Shown one piece after another: positions 16,269-23,767 of a stretch of DNA of 50,605 nucleotides. Made by a program: the position numbers and the translations under genes. Location: positions 1 through 50,605 of the forward strand of contig CAYRVF010000018.1 in NCBI GenBank assembly GCA_964427535.1, read 5' to 3'. The DNA comes from CAYRVF01 sp964427535. GTDB lineage: Bacteria > Chloroflexota > Ktedonobacteria > Ktedonobacterales > JADMIN01. How positions within the stretch are numbered: position 1 is the stretch's first letter; each line of letters begins with the position of its first letter. A model generated the notes under the pieces. It searched no databases. It saw nothing but the letters and a program-made list of their open reading frames with translations, and had not been told where the DNA came from.

Positions 16269-17492
16269 ATGGACAACCAGGCGCAGGGACTCGCGAAGCG
16301 CATCGGAGAGGTGCGACCACCAGAACGACTGCTGCTGGGCCCTGGCCCGAGCAATCCGCATCCGGCGGTACTGCGCGCGGCAGCCGCGCCGGTTCTGGGG
16401 CATCTCGACCCCGCCTATCTCTCGATTCTCGAAGAGACCGCCGAACTGCTGCGCGCCGTCTTTAACACACAGAACGCGCTCACTCTGGCTGTCCCTGGCA
16501 CCGGCTTCTCTGGCATGGAAGCGTCCCTCGTGAACGTGCTGGAGCCGGGCGACACGTTGCTCATCGGCGTCTCAGGCTTCTTCGGCGTGAAGATGGTCGA
16601 GATTGGCCAGCGCTGCGGGGCAAACGTCCACGTCGTCAATGCGTCGTGGGGGCAGCCGGTGCGGGCCGACGACCTGCGGAGCGCGGCGCGTGAGCTTGGT
16701 CCTGTCAAGGCGGTCGCCGTCGTGCTAGCCGAGACGTCTACCGGGCTGTTGCAGCCGATGCGAGATATCGCCGAGGTTGCCCGCGAGCTTGATGCGCTGC
16801 TCATCGTCGATGCCGTCACAGGGCTCGGCGGCATCCCGGTGAATGTCGACGAGATGGGCGCGGACATCGTCTACAGCTGCACACAGAAGTGTCTCGGGGC
16901 GCTGCCGGGTCTCTCCCCCATCACAGTCAGTGAGCGCGCGGTGGGCGCCATCCAGGGGCGCAAGACGCCGGTGCAGAGCTGGTATCTCGACCTGCTCGCC
17001 CTCCAGCGCTATTGGTTCGCACCCCACGCCTACCATCACACATCCGGGGTCTCGCTCGTCTATGCGCTGCACACCGCCCTGCGGCTCGCGCTCGAAGAAG
17101 GACTCGACGCCCGCTATGCCCGTCACGAGCGCGCCGGTCGCGCATTCCGGGCGGGCGCGGCTGCACTTGGGCTGGAGACGATCACCGCGCGCGGACACGA
17201 GTTGCCGATGTTGACGGCGCTGCGGTTGCCCCCACAGGTGAGCGACACGGCAGGCTTCCGCAGGGCGCTGCTTGCAGAGGACGGCATCGAGATCGCCGGT
17301 GGCCTGGGCGAGATGGCGAGCAACGTCTGGCGCGTCGGCTTGATGGGTTACAACGCCGAGCCGCGCAACGTCTGGCATCTGCTCGCCGCGTTCGAGCGCC
17401 TGCTGCCCCGCTTCGGGCATGCCGTCGCGGCGGGTGTGGGCACGCGAGCTGCTGAGCGCGAGCTCGCCTCCACGCCCAGCGGAGCGCGCTAG
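16269..17492 (+). CDS. Class V PLP aminotransferase (alanine/serine-glyoxylate type)
   Basis: This 407-residue enzyme matches the alanine-glyoxylate aminotransferase group. The front reads RLLLGPGPSNPHPAVLRA, the central region is ALTLAVPGTGFSGMEASLVN, AETSTGLLQPMRDIAEVA binds substrate, LIVDAVTGLGGIPVNVDEMG carries the PLP-binding Asp, and YSCTQKCLGALPGLSPI carries the Schiff-base lysine. Such enzymes convert glyoxylate to glycine using alanine or serine; a 2-aminoethylphosphonate or phosphoserine role cannot be excluded. The ATG at 16269 has GAGGAG eight to ten bases upstream. The HAD gene starts on the very next base after its stop, so the two form an operon and the phosphatase could act in the same pathway. 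Confidence 0.88.
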   Translation: MDNQAQGLAKRIGEVRPPERLLLGPGPSNPHPAVLRAAAAPVLGHLDPAYLSILEETAELLRAVFNTQNALTLAVPGTGFSGMEASLVNVLEPGDTLLIGVSGFFGVKMVEIGQRCGANVHVVNASWGQPVRADDLRSAARELGPVKAVAVVLAETSTGLLQPMRDIAEVARELDALLIVDAVTGLGGIPVNVDEMGADIVYSCTQKCLGALPGLSPITVSERAVGAIQGRKTPVQSWYLDLLALQRYWFAPHAYHHTSGVSLVYALHTALRLALEEGLDARYARHERAGRAFRAGAAALGLETITARGHELPMLTALRLPPQVSDTAGFRRALLAEDGIEIAGGLGEMASNVWRVGLMGYNAEPRNVWHLLAAFERLLPRFGHAVAAGVGTRAAERELASTPSGAR

Positions 17493-18296
17493 ATGGCTGC
17501 CCCGCTGACGTTGCCACAACCGCAGTCAATCCGCGCGATCTTCTTCGACGTCGGCTACACGCTGCTCGCGCCGCACCCGTCCGTCATCGATATCGTGGTG
17601 GCAACATGCGCCGTGCATGGTATCACGGTCGACGCCGAGTGCCTCACGCAGTCGTTGCCGCACGCCGAGCGCTACCTGCGGCGCCATGTCAAGAATCAGC
17701 CGTGGACGTGGAGCGACGAGGCCGAAATCACCAGCCTGTGGCGGCGCTACTTCGCGGAGCTGCTGCGTCCGTGCCTGCCCGATGTGCCGGTCGCCACGCT
17801 GGAGAGCTATGCGCTGGAGATGCAGCGGGTGTACGACTCTGCCACCAGCTACAAGGTGTACCCCGACGTGGTGCCAGTGCTCCAGACGCTGCGTGAGCGG
17901 CCCTACAAGCTCGGCGTGATCTCCGACTGGGGCATGAGCCTATGGCTGATTCTCCGTCACCACGATCTGGTGTCGTACTTCGACTTCGCCGTCATCTCGG
18001 CGGCAGTGCGGCTCGCCAAGCCCGACCCACAGCTTTTCGCGACCGCCCTGCAACGCGCCGATGAGGTCGCCGACTACACGATTCATATCGGCGATGCCTA
18101 TCCGCTCGACGTGCTCGGTGCGCGCGCGACAGGGATCACGCCCGTGCTGCTCGACCGGCGCGGCGACCTCGACCCCGCCCAGCTCGACTGCATCGTGATT
18201 CACGACCTGTACGAGCTACTCGACCTGCTGGAAATCCCCCGGCCCGACGGTGTACCATCGAGCAGTACGCCGCCCACGACACAGCCCCCCGCCTAG
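17493..18296 (+). CDS. HAD-superfamily hydrolase (HDHD3/REG-2-like)
   Basis: This 267-residue phosphatase-like protein shows all four HAD motifs: FFDVGYTLL (nucleophile Asp; the usual second Asp is Gly, as in dehalogenase and HDHD3-like relatives), LGVISDWG (motif II), the Lys in RLAKPDPQLF (motif III) and IHIGDAYPLDVLGA (motif IV). A helical cap lies between motifs I and II. The missing second Asp often goes with changed chemistry, so the substrate is open. It begins directly after the aminotransferase stop. Its last codons lie within the left arm of the hairpin at 18278-18326, so the proline-rich end (PPTTQPPA) may exist partly because of that structure. Confidence 0.85.
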   Translation: MAAPLTLPQPQSIRAIFFDVGYTLLAPHPSVIDIVVATCAVHGITVDAECLTQSLPHAERYLRRHVKNQPWTWSDEAEITSLWRRYFAELLRPCLPDVPVATLESYALEMQRVYDSATSYKVYPDVVPVLQTLRERPYKLGVISDWGMSLWLILRHHDLVSYFDFAVISAAVRLAKPDPQLFATALQRADEVADYTIHIGDAYPLDVLGARATGITPVLLDRRGDLDPAQLDCIVIHDLYELLDLLEIPRPDGVPSSSTPPTTQPPA

Positions 18297-18326
18297 AATG
18301 GCGAGGGGCNNNNNNNNNNCTGTGTC
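18278..18326. terminator. Bidirectional hairpin between convergent genes, interrupted by a gap
   Basis: The left arm (18278-18293, GACACAGCCCCCCGCC) is complementary to the right arm GGCGAGGGGC (18300-18309) joined to TGTGTC (18321-18326). Only one position mismatches if the Ns and one duplicated C are removed. It separates convergent genes and is likely a two-way terminator. Confidence 0.6.
18310..18319. other. Assembly gap (ten Ns)
   Basis: Ten ambiguous bases mark a join between contigs. They fall exactly in the right arm of the hairpin described above, so the real gap may be of zero or negative length. No gene is broken by it. Confidence 0.95.
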
Positions 18327-18352
18327 GCGAAGAAAAGAAGTGCGCGAGAGGA

Positions 18353-19180
18353 TTATGCCTGGATGACTTCGCCTGGCGCAAGGTCGCGCAAGCGCAGGAG
18401 AAACGCGGGATTATAGTGCTGGTCGCACCGGCCACAGGAGACAGCGCGGGTGTATCGGCGTACGCGCGGATACTCCTTGCCGCAGTTCGGGCACTCATAC
18501 ATGTATTTGTAGGGCCGTAGCTTGCGCAGCGACGCCTCGCGACGGATCGTTTCGTCAGCCAGCAGGGCGCGCAGGAGCTCTGGGTCACGTCCAGTGATGG
18601 CGGCCTCGTCAACCGAGATCGAGTCGTGGCCGTGGCACCGATGCTTGCGCGGGCTGCCTTTCACGCGGTCTGAGAGATGGATCAGCTCATGCGCGACCGT
18701 GACCTCGGTTCCCAGGTCTTCGAGCTCTGGCTCGATGAAGATGAGATGCCGGAAGTCTCCCTCGGGCGCGAGCGACCGCGACTCGTCGTCCCACGAGACA
18801 GGCGCGTCCGGGTCCAGGAAGCCAGGCAGTGACGGCTGCAGCGACAGAGATGGGACATCCATCACAGCCGCCCGCGGCTCCAGAGTGATATCGGGCGCTT
18901 CTACGGCCACGCTCTGGAGGACGCCTGTCGCTCGGCTCCCCGGCACCGGCAGATAGCAGTAGCAGCCGAGCGCGAGCGGATTGAGTCGCCTCCCTGTCCA
19001 GCGGGCGAACTCTGAGCGGTCGTCGGTAACGGCCAGATAGCGCATGTGCTCAGCGGGAAGCTTGAGCTTGTGCCAATAGTGTTCCAGCCAGTGTGCGATC
19101 TCGGACCGCCCATGTACGAGCGGCAAGAGATCGAGCAGTGGTGGATTCGAGGGCAGGTTGCGGGTACGTTTCTTCGTCAT
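18353..19180 (-). CDS. SprT-like zinc metalloprotease-domain protein
   Basis: This 275-residue protein shows a zinc-protease core with TVAHELIHLSDRVKG, containing HExxH, then a conserved HRCHGHD. A C-terminal zinc ribbon follows (MYECPNCGKEYPRVRRY, then VSCGRCDQHY). This order, HExxH core then four-Cys ribbon, is that of the SprT/Spartan-like domain, related to proteases that cut DNA-protein crosslinks. The first 130 residues are not recognisable and make the protein longer than SprT of E. coli. The start ATG at 19180 has only a weak ribosome site. It converges on the HAD gene across the hairpin. A repair role is inference from the family. Confidence 0.72.
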   Translation of the reverse strand: MTKKRTRNLPSNPPLLDLLPLVHGRSEIAHWLEHYWHKLKLPAEHMRYLAVTDDRSEFARWTGRRLNPLALGCYCYLPVPGSRATGVLQSVAVEAPDITLEPRAAVMDVPSLSLQPSLPGFLDPDAPVSWDDESRSLAPEGDFRHLIFIEPELEDLGTEVTVAHELIHLSDRVKGSPRKHRCHGHDSISVDEAAITGRDPELLRALLADETIRREASLRKLRPYKYMYECPNCGKEYPRVRRYTRAVSCGRCDQHYNPAFLLRLRDLAPGEVIQA

Positions 19181-19326
19181 GCGCGCGCAATGACTGGCCC
19201 ATCAGGCGAGGCCAGCCATATCCCCCCCTTCTCGATGCCCAGTCTAGATGCCGTGCGACTACAGTGCAGACCGGAGACCATTCAGTCGCACACCTTGCGT
19301 TTCTGAAGTCGCCGTGCGCCGTCTCA

Positions 19327-19359
19327 CTGAATGACACCGAGGAGTTCGGTGCCATTCAG
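19327..19359. other. Near-perfect 33-base palindrome between two minus-strand genes
   Basis: CTGAATGACACCGA, loop GGAGT, then TCGGTGCCATTCAG pairs 13 of 14 positions, and extends by TCAC/GTGA with one bulge. It is the only long inverted repeat in the 273 bases between the membrane protein gene and the SprT-like gene. It could be an attenuator, terminator or operator; there is no T tract. Confidence 0.55.
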
Positions 19360-19453
19360 GTGAGCGTTTACCAGGCGCACGCACATTCTCTCCTGGCTGC
19401 ATCTTTAGTAACGTGTAGCAGCACTCGCGGTATACACATGTAAGACGAACTCA

Positions 19454-21025
19454 TCACAAGTGCGACGAAGGTCCCATCTGAGCGGGACCCTGTGCTGCGG
19501 AAGATGGGGCTGCCGGGGACTCCGTCCGCAGCACCGCATCGAACCCGTCCCGGCGCAGACGGAGATCATATAGGAGAGAGATGTAGGTGACGGCCTGTAC
19601 CGCCGCCTTGAAAGCGCCGACCAGCGCGGTGACGACCAAGCCAATCGCGACGCTGATGACCGACACCAGACTCGCCGGATACGAGATCACCCCCAAGAAG
19701 AGCGAGACGACGAGGGTCACTACGAACACACGCCACCAGTTGGCGCGAGTGAGGCTCCAGCTCTGGCCGAGCGCGCCGAAGACGCCAGCGCGGTCAGTCG
19801 CGACGAGGTACGGAGCGAGCGAGAGTTTCACCGAGAGGAAGATGACGAGGACGAAGGTTGGAATGAACAGCAGGAACGCCAGCAACAAGAACAGCGCCGC
19901 CGCACTACTCGCCTGCGAGGAGGCAGCACCTAGGTCGACTCGTCTGAGCGCGACCCACCCGAAGATCCACAACACGGCCACCGGCACGAAGCAGAGCACC
20001 AGTAGCAGGCCGATAAGAATGTTCACGGCCAGCACAGGGAATAGCCGGAGCAGGCCATGCGTGAGGCAGGTCCCGATGCGCACCGGCCGGTCCAGAATCG
20101 CCTCACGCACGCCAAACGCGAGCGAACCCGTCGCCCACGCGCTCGCCAGCAGCGAGATGACCAGAATCGCGCCTCCCGACGCGGCAAGGAAGGCCGCGGT
20201 GGCAGGCGAGATGGAGAGGCTCGGAAGCTGTGTCGTCGTCCCCGTCGTCGAGATGCCAAGGCTGTTCACAATCGACGACGTAAGCGACGATTGCGACGCG
20301 AAGGGGTTCTGACCGAACGCCGCCAGTATGCCCGCTTCCAGTCCGGCGACGACAAGCCCAGGCAGGAACGAGACGATGAGTGCGATGGCCACCCACTGCT
20401 TCCAATGCGACGCGAAGAGCTGGATAATCGCGCCCAGCATGTCGCCAATACCACGCGGATAGGGCGTCAGGCGTCCGCGTGAGCGATCGAGCGTCGTCCC
20501 GAACGGCGTATACCCGGTATTCGGCGGCGGCACGACGGGATATCCCGGCGAGGGTGGCGGATACATCCCAGGCGGATACCCACCCGGCGGCGGATACGCC
20601 CCCGGCGGAGGCATATACGGCGGGTACGCCGGATATGGTGGGTATGGCTGCCCAGCAGGGTACGCAGGCGCGCCCCACCCAGGCGGCGGCGCCACTGGCG
20701 CGGGACTACTCGGCGGCACCGCGGGACCTGTCGCGGGGAACGTCGCCGGTGACTCGAAGCCAGCGGGCCGCAGGTCTGGCCGCAAACGATAGACCGCCTC
20801 CAGCGCGATGGCCCCGTCGCCGCTTCGTGCCGGCTGGAACTCCACCAGACCGACACCGCCGATGCGAAAGGCGATGGTTTCGGGGTCCGGCACCACTTGC
20901 CGCGCGTCCTGAATGCTCCGCAGATCGAAGACCCGCTCTCCAGCACGCACGCCGTCAGGCGCTATCCGCAGCTCCTCGCCGTTTCGCAGCGGAATCGTGA
21001 CGAGAGGCGCAGCACCTCCACTCAT
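19454..21025 (-). CDS. Membrane protein with N-terminal soluble domain and Pro/Tyr-rich linker
   Basis: The 523-residue product has three parts. Residues 1-90 are a small beta-rich domain (LVTIPLRNGEELRIAPDGV, then DARQVVPDPETIAFRIGG). Residues 95-175 are a low-complexity linker of Pro, Tyr, Gly and Ala (PPYPAYPPYMPPPGAYPPP). From about 190 onward come roughly seven hydrophobic spans, with SWSLTRANWWRVFVVTLVV near the end, a pattern seen in glycerophosphoryl-diester-phosphodiesterase membrane domains and their uncharacterised relatives. The role is unknown. GAGGAG stands eight bases before the ATG. It is divergent from galT, with 232 bases between them. The linker codons are skewed to C and G, making a long C-rich tract in this gene. 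Confidence 0.7.
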   Translation of the reverse strand: MSGGAAPLVTIPLRNGEELRIAPDGVRAGERVFDLRSIQDARQVVPDPETIAFRIGGVGLVEFQPARSGDGAIALEAVYRLRPDLRPAGFESPATFPATGPAVPPSSPAPVAPPPGWGAPAYPAGQPYPPYPAYPPYMPPPGAYPPPGGYPPGMYPPPSPGYPVVPPPNTGYTPFGTTLDRSRGRLTPYPRGIGDMLGAIIQLFASHWKQWVAIALIVSFLPGLVVAGLEAGILAAFGQNPFASQSSLTSSIVNSLGISTTGTTTQLPSLSISPATAAFLAASGGAILVISLLASAWATGSLAFGVREAILDRPVRIGTCLTHGLLRLFPVLAVNILIGLLLVLCFVPVAVLWIFGWVALRRVDLGAASSQASSAAALFLLLAFLLFIPTFVLVIFLSVKLSLAPYLVATDRAGVFGALGQSWSLTRANWWRVFVVTLVVSLFLGVISYPASLVSVISVAIGLVVTALVGAFKAAVQAVTYISLLYDLRLRRDGFDAVLRTESPAAPSSAAQGPAQMGPSSHL

Positions 21026-21193
21026 CCAATACGCTCCTCGCTCACGCGCAACACACGGATCATATGTCCGCGCCTATCCTATCAGGGACGTCCGATCAAA
21101 CGCAAGCATCCACAGAAGGAAGTGTGCCGCGAGCGCGTGTACTGGCGTGCTCACGGCAGCGGCGCAGAGAGCATCGCGAACAGGGGATGTGGC

Positions 21194-21199
21194 TATACT
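21194..21199 (+). promoter_or_regulatory. Possible -10 box of the galT-galK operon
   Basis: TATACT lies 59 bases before the galT start, within the 232-base divergent region. No -35 of quality is at the expected distance. Confidence 0.3.
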
Positions 21200-21257
21200 G
21201 CATGCAGGCAGATACGAGCAATCCGCGTAACCCGAGGCAGCAGAGGAGCGAGAGCGC

Positions 21258-22208
21258 ATGACACAGGACGGCCCCACCGGCCAACAGGCCACCACACCAG
21301 CCCGGCAGCACACGAGACTGGTATGGAATCCCTTCACGAGCGAGTATGTCGTGTTTGCCCCGGCACGCATGCATCGCCGCGAAGGGTCGGCGGAGTGCGC
21401 CTTCTGCGACGACCTCAGCACGGGCCGCGTCGCGCCGGGAACGCTCGCCTGGGTCCGCCCAAACGACTTCCCCGCGTTGCGTCCGCCGGTGGGGGAATGC
21501 CTGATCCTGATCTATAGCCCCCATCATGAGCAGACGTTCGCCGATCTGACCACTGCGGACGTGGTCCGCGTAATCGGCCTGTGGCAGCAGGTCTACTGCG
21601 ACCTCTCGCGCCGCTACCCCTGTGTGATGACGTGGGAAACCAGCGGCGAGGCCATCGGGCAAACGCAGTGGCACCCACATGGCCAGACCTACGGCGTCTC
21701 GACGCTCCCCGACACCCTCGCGCGTGAGATATCTGCGATCGAGTCGTCATCCATACGCGGGAAGGGGTGCCCCTACTGCGCAGTTGTCAGACAGGAGCGC
21801 GGCGGCCCGCGTGTCGTCGTGGAGGGCGAGCACTGGCTCGGTATCATTCCCGAGTTCGCGCGGTATCCCTATCAGGTACTGCTGCTGCCACAGTCCCATT
21901 ACAACGCCGTCACCGGCTGCGAGGGCGACGGCGCCTCCGTAGTCGAGCTAGCGGAGAGCCTGCTGCGCATCGTCCGCGCCTATCATGCGGTCTTCGAGGG
22001 GCAGATGCCTTACATGCTCGCGCTGCACCAGTTCGCCGACGAGCGGTTTCACTTTCACATCGAGCTGCTGCCCACCGGCCGGGCGCCGGGCAAGCTGAAG
22101 ATACCCGCTAGCTCCGAGTCGGCATGGGGCTTCTGGGTAAACGATGCACTGCCCGAGGTCAAGGCCGCCGAGCTGCGCGCCGCCATCGCGCGGGAGCCCC
22201 ACTCGTGA
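21258..22208 (+). CDS. galT: Galactose-1-phosphate uridylyltransferase
   Basis: This 316-residue HIT-superfamily enzyme swaps UMP between UDP-glucose and galactose-1-phosphate in the Leloir pathway. The active-site region is GEAIGQTQWHPHGQTYG, where HPHGQ carries the covalent-intermediate histidine; family members usually read HPHPQ or HPHxQ. CAFCDD and CPYCAV are the Cys pairs of structural zinc sites, and RFHFHIELLP is a conserved C-terminal segment. It is slightly short for the family. GAGGAG lies upstream of the ATG. The galK start overlaps its stop by four bases (GTGA), a sure sign of a two-gene operon. No galE or mutarotase is present in the window. Confidence 0.9.
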   Translation: MTQDGPTGQQATTPARQHTRLVWNPFTSEYVVFAPARMHRREGSAECAFCDDLSTGRVAPGTLAWVRPNDFPALRPPVGECLILIYSPHHEQTFADLTTADVVRVIGLWQQVYCDLSRRYPCVMTWETSGEAIGQTQWHPHGQTYGVSTLPDTLAREISAIESSSIRGKGCPYCAVVRQERGGPRVVVEGEHWLGIIPEFARYPYQVLLLPQSHYNAVTGCEGDGASVVELAESLLRIVRAYHAVFEGQMPYMLALHQFADERFHFHIELLPTGRAPGKLKIPASSESAWGFWVNDALPEVKAAELRAAIAREPHS

Positions 22209-23437
22209 CGCTCCCTGCCGCGGCACATGCCGCCATCCTAGCTTTCCGCGAACGTCTTGCGGAGCAGGCCGGCGCGGGACCACTCACTGTCGCCTGGGCA
22301 CCGGGGCGCGTGAACCTCATCGGCGAACACACCGACTACAACGACGGTCTCGTGCTGCCCGTCGCCGTCGACAGAACCGTGGCCCTCGTGGGGAGGGTGT
22401 TGCCACGACCTTACGCGCTGCTCTACTCCGCCCATCACGACAGCTTCGCACGGTTCAGCACCACGCCGGACGCGCTCCGCCAGCCGCTCGTCCGCCGGCG
22501 CGTCTCGCTGTGGACGAAATATGTGCGTGGCGTGCTCACCGAGCTATCGCTGGCTTCGACAGCCTCCGACCCCCCCGGGTTCGCGGCGGCGATCGCTGGC
22601 AACGTACCGGTCGGGGGCGGCATGAGCTCGTCCGCCGCGCTGGATGTGGCCGTGGCGACCTTCGCCGCTGCCCTTGGCGGACCTTCGCTCCCACCGCTCG
22701 ATACCGCAGCTCTGTGTCAGCGCGCGGAGCAGCGCGGCGCGGGCGTGCGCGTGGGCATCCTCGATCCGGCCGCGTCATGCCTGGGACGCGCGGGATATGC
22801 TCTGCTGCTCGATTGCCGCACGCTTGCCTATGAGCACATCCCTGTACGTCTCGCCAATATCGCCCTGGCGGTCTACGATACGGGCGTGCCGCGCTCGCTG
22901 GCTGGCACGGAGTACAACGCGCGGCGGGAGGAATGCGAACGCGCGACGGCGCTGCTGGCGGGCGAGATCACCCGAGACGCACCTGAGCGCGCGGTGACGT
23001 CTCTGCGCGATGTCACTGAGGCGGACCTCGCGACCTACGGCGCGACGCTACCCGACACGCTCCTCCGGCGCGCTCGCCACGTCGTCACCGAGAATGCCCG
23101 CGTGCGGCAGGCGGCGGAGGCGCTGCGGCGCGGCGACCTCGCTGCGCTGGGACGCCTCCTCTACGCCTCCCACGCGAGCCTACGCGACGACTACGCCGTG
23201 AGCTGCCCCGAGCTGGACACAGTGGTCGAGATCGCGCGGACGGTGCCAGGCGTCGCGGGCGCACGGATGACCGGCGCCGGGTTTGGTGGCTCTGCGCTCA
23301 TCCTCGCACACGCTGACTCGCTGCCCACGCTTGAGGCGACGCTCGCCCACGAGTATCCCCGGCGCACGAGACGCCAGGGCCGGCTCCACGTCTGCCAGAT
23401 CGCCGACGGGCCAGGGCATGAGACAGTTGACGTATAG
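22205..23437 (+). CDS. galK: Galactokinase
   Basis: This 410-residue GHMP kinase phosphorylates galactose at C1 with ATP. The galactokinase signature GRVNLIGEHTDYNDGLVLP is present near residue 38, the phosphate-binding loop is NVPVGGGMSSSAALDVA and the third motif is RMTGAGFGGSALIL. The start is a GTG at 22205 inside the galT stop region, because no ATG in this frame precedes the conserved motif sensibly. Length matches the family. It acts directly before galT in galactose use, so the two genes form a minimal Leloir unit. A C-rich hairpin repeat starts 16 bases past its stop codon. Confidence 0.94.
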   Translation: MTLPAAAHAAILAFRERLAEQAGAGPLTVAWAPGRVNLIGEHTDYNDGLVLPVAVDRTVALVGRVLPRPYALLYSAHHDSFARFSTTPDALRQPLVRRRVSLWTKYVRGVLTELSLASTASDPPGFAAAIAGNVPVGGGMSSSAALDVAVATFAAALGGPSLPPLDTAALCQRAEQRGAGVRVGILDPAASCLGRAGYALLLDCRTLAYEHIPVRLANIALAVYDTGVPRSLAGTEYNARREECERATALLAGEITRDAPERAVTSLRDVTEADLATYGATLPDTLLRRARHVVTENARVRQAAEALRRGDLAALGRLLYASHASLRDDYAVSCPELDTVVEIARTVPGVAGARMTGAGFGGSALILAHADSLPTLEATLAHEYPRRTRRQGRLHVCQIADGPGHETVDV

Positions 23438-23452
23438 CAGGGGTGCGTAGAA

Positions 23453-23492
23453 CCTCTCCCCCTACCCCCTCCCCTTGAGGGGAGGTGTCGTG
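23453..23492 (+). repeat. C-rich hairpin repeat, copy 3, after galK
   Basis: CCTCTCCCCCTACCC then CCTCCCC, loop TTGA, GGGGAGG (7-base-pair stem, 23468-23485), ends GTCGTGA. It is the nearest relative of the copy at 7356. Confidence 0.75.
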
Positions 23493-23642
23493 AGGCAGGG
23501 TTGATAGCCAAGGGTGTAGGGTGCTGCGGACGCGCCGGCCCGGCGTGCAGTCCTCCTCTCACCACGTCCGGAGGAGGGAGGGCCGCTCGTTAGGGGCTGG
23601 AGACGAATAGTAAGCAGTGTAATGGGGCGAGGACGCAAGGGG

Positions 23643-23681
23643 CCTCACCCCCAGCCCGTCTCTCCGTAGGGAGAGGGGAGG
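23643..23681 (+). repeat. C-rich hairpin repeat, divergent copy
   Basis: CCTCACCCCCAGCCCG then CTCTCC, loop GTAG, GGAGAG (23660-23675), and GGGAGG. It lies in the 330-base spacer between the convergent galK and sortilin-like genes, which holds no gene. Confidence 0.6.
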
Positions 23682-23718
23682 TCGATTGGCGAGACGGCTG
23701 CCCGAAGGCCACGAGCGT

Positions 23719-23765
23719 GACTCCCCCTTCCCCTCGCGAGGGGAAGGGGGTTGGGGGGATGAGGC
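23719..23765 (-). repeat. C-rich hairpin repeat, copy 4, after the sortilin-like gene
   Basis: Bases 23723-23750 are a perfect 28-base palindrome built around TCGCGA. On the minus strand a C-rich run (CCTCATCCCCCCAACC) precedes it. It starts two bases beyond the stop of the sortilin-like gene. The layout matches the other C-rich repeats and its position suggests termination. Confidence 0.7.
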
Positions 23766-23767
23766 CC

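Noticed and set aside
22144..22833. Open frame of 229 codons inside galK
   Set aside because: Out-of-frame shadow of galK with an Arg-rich product.
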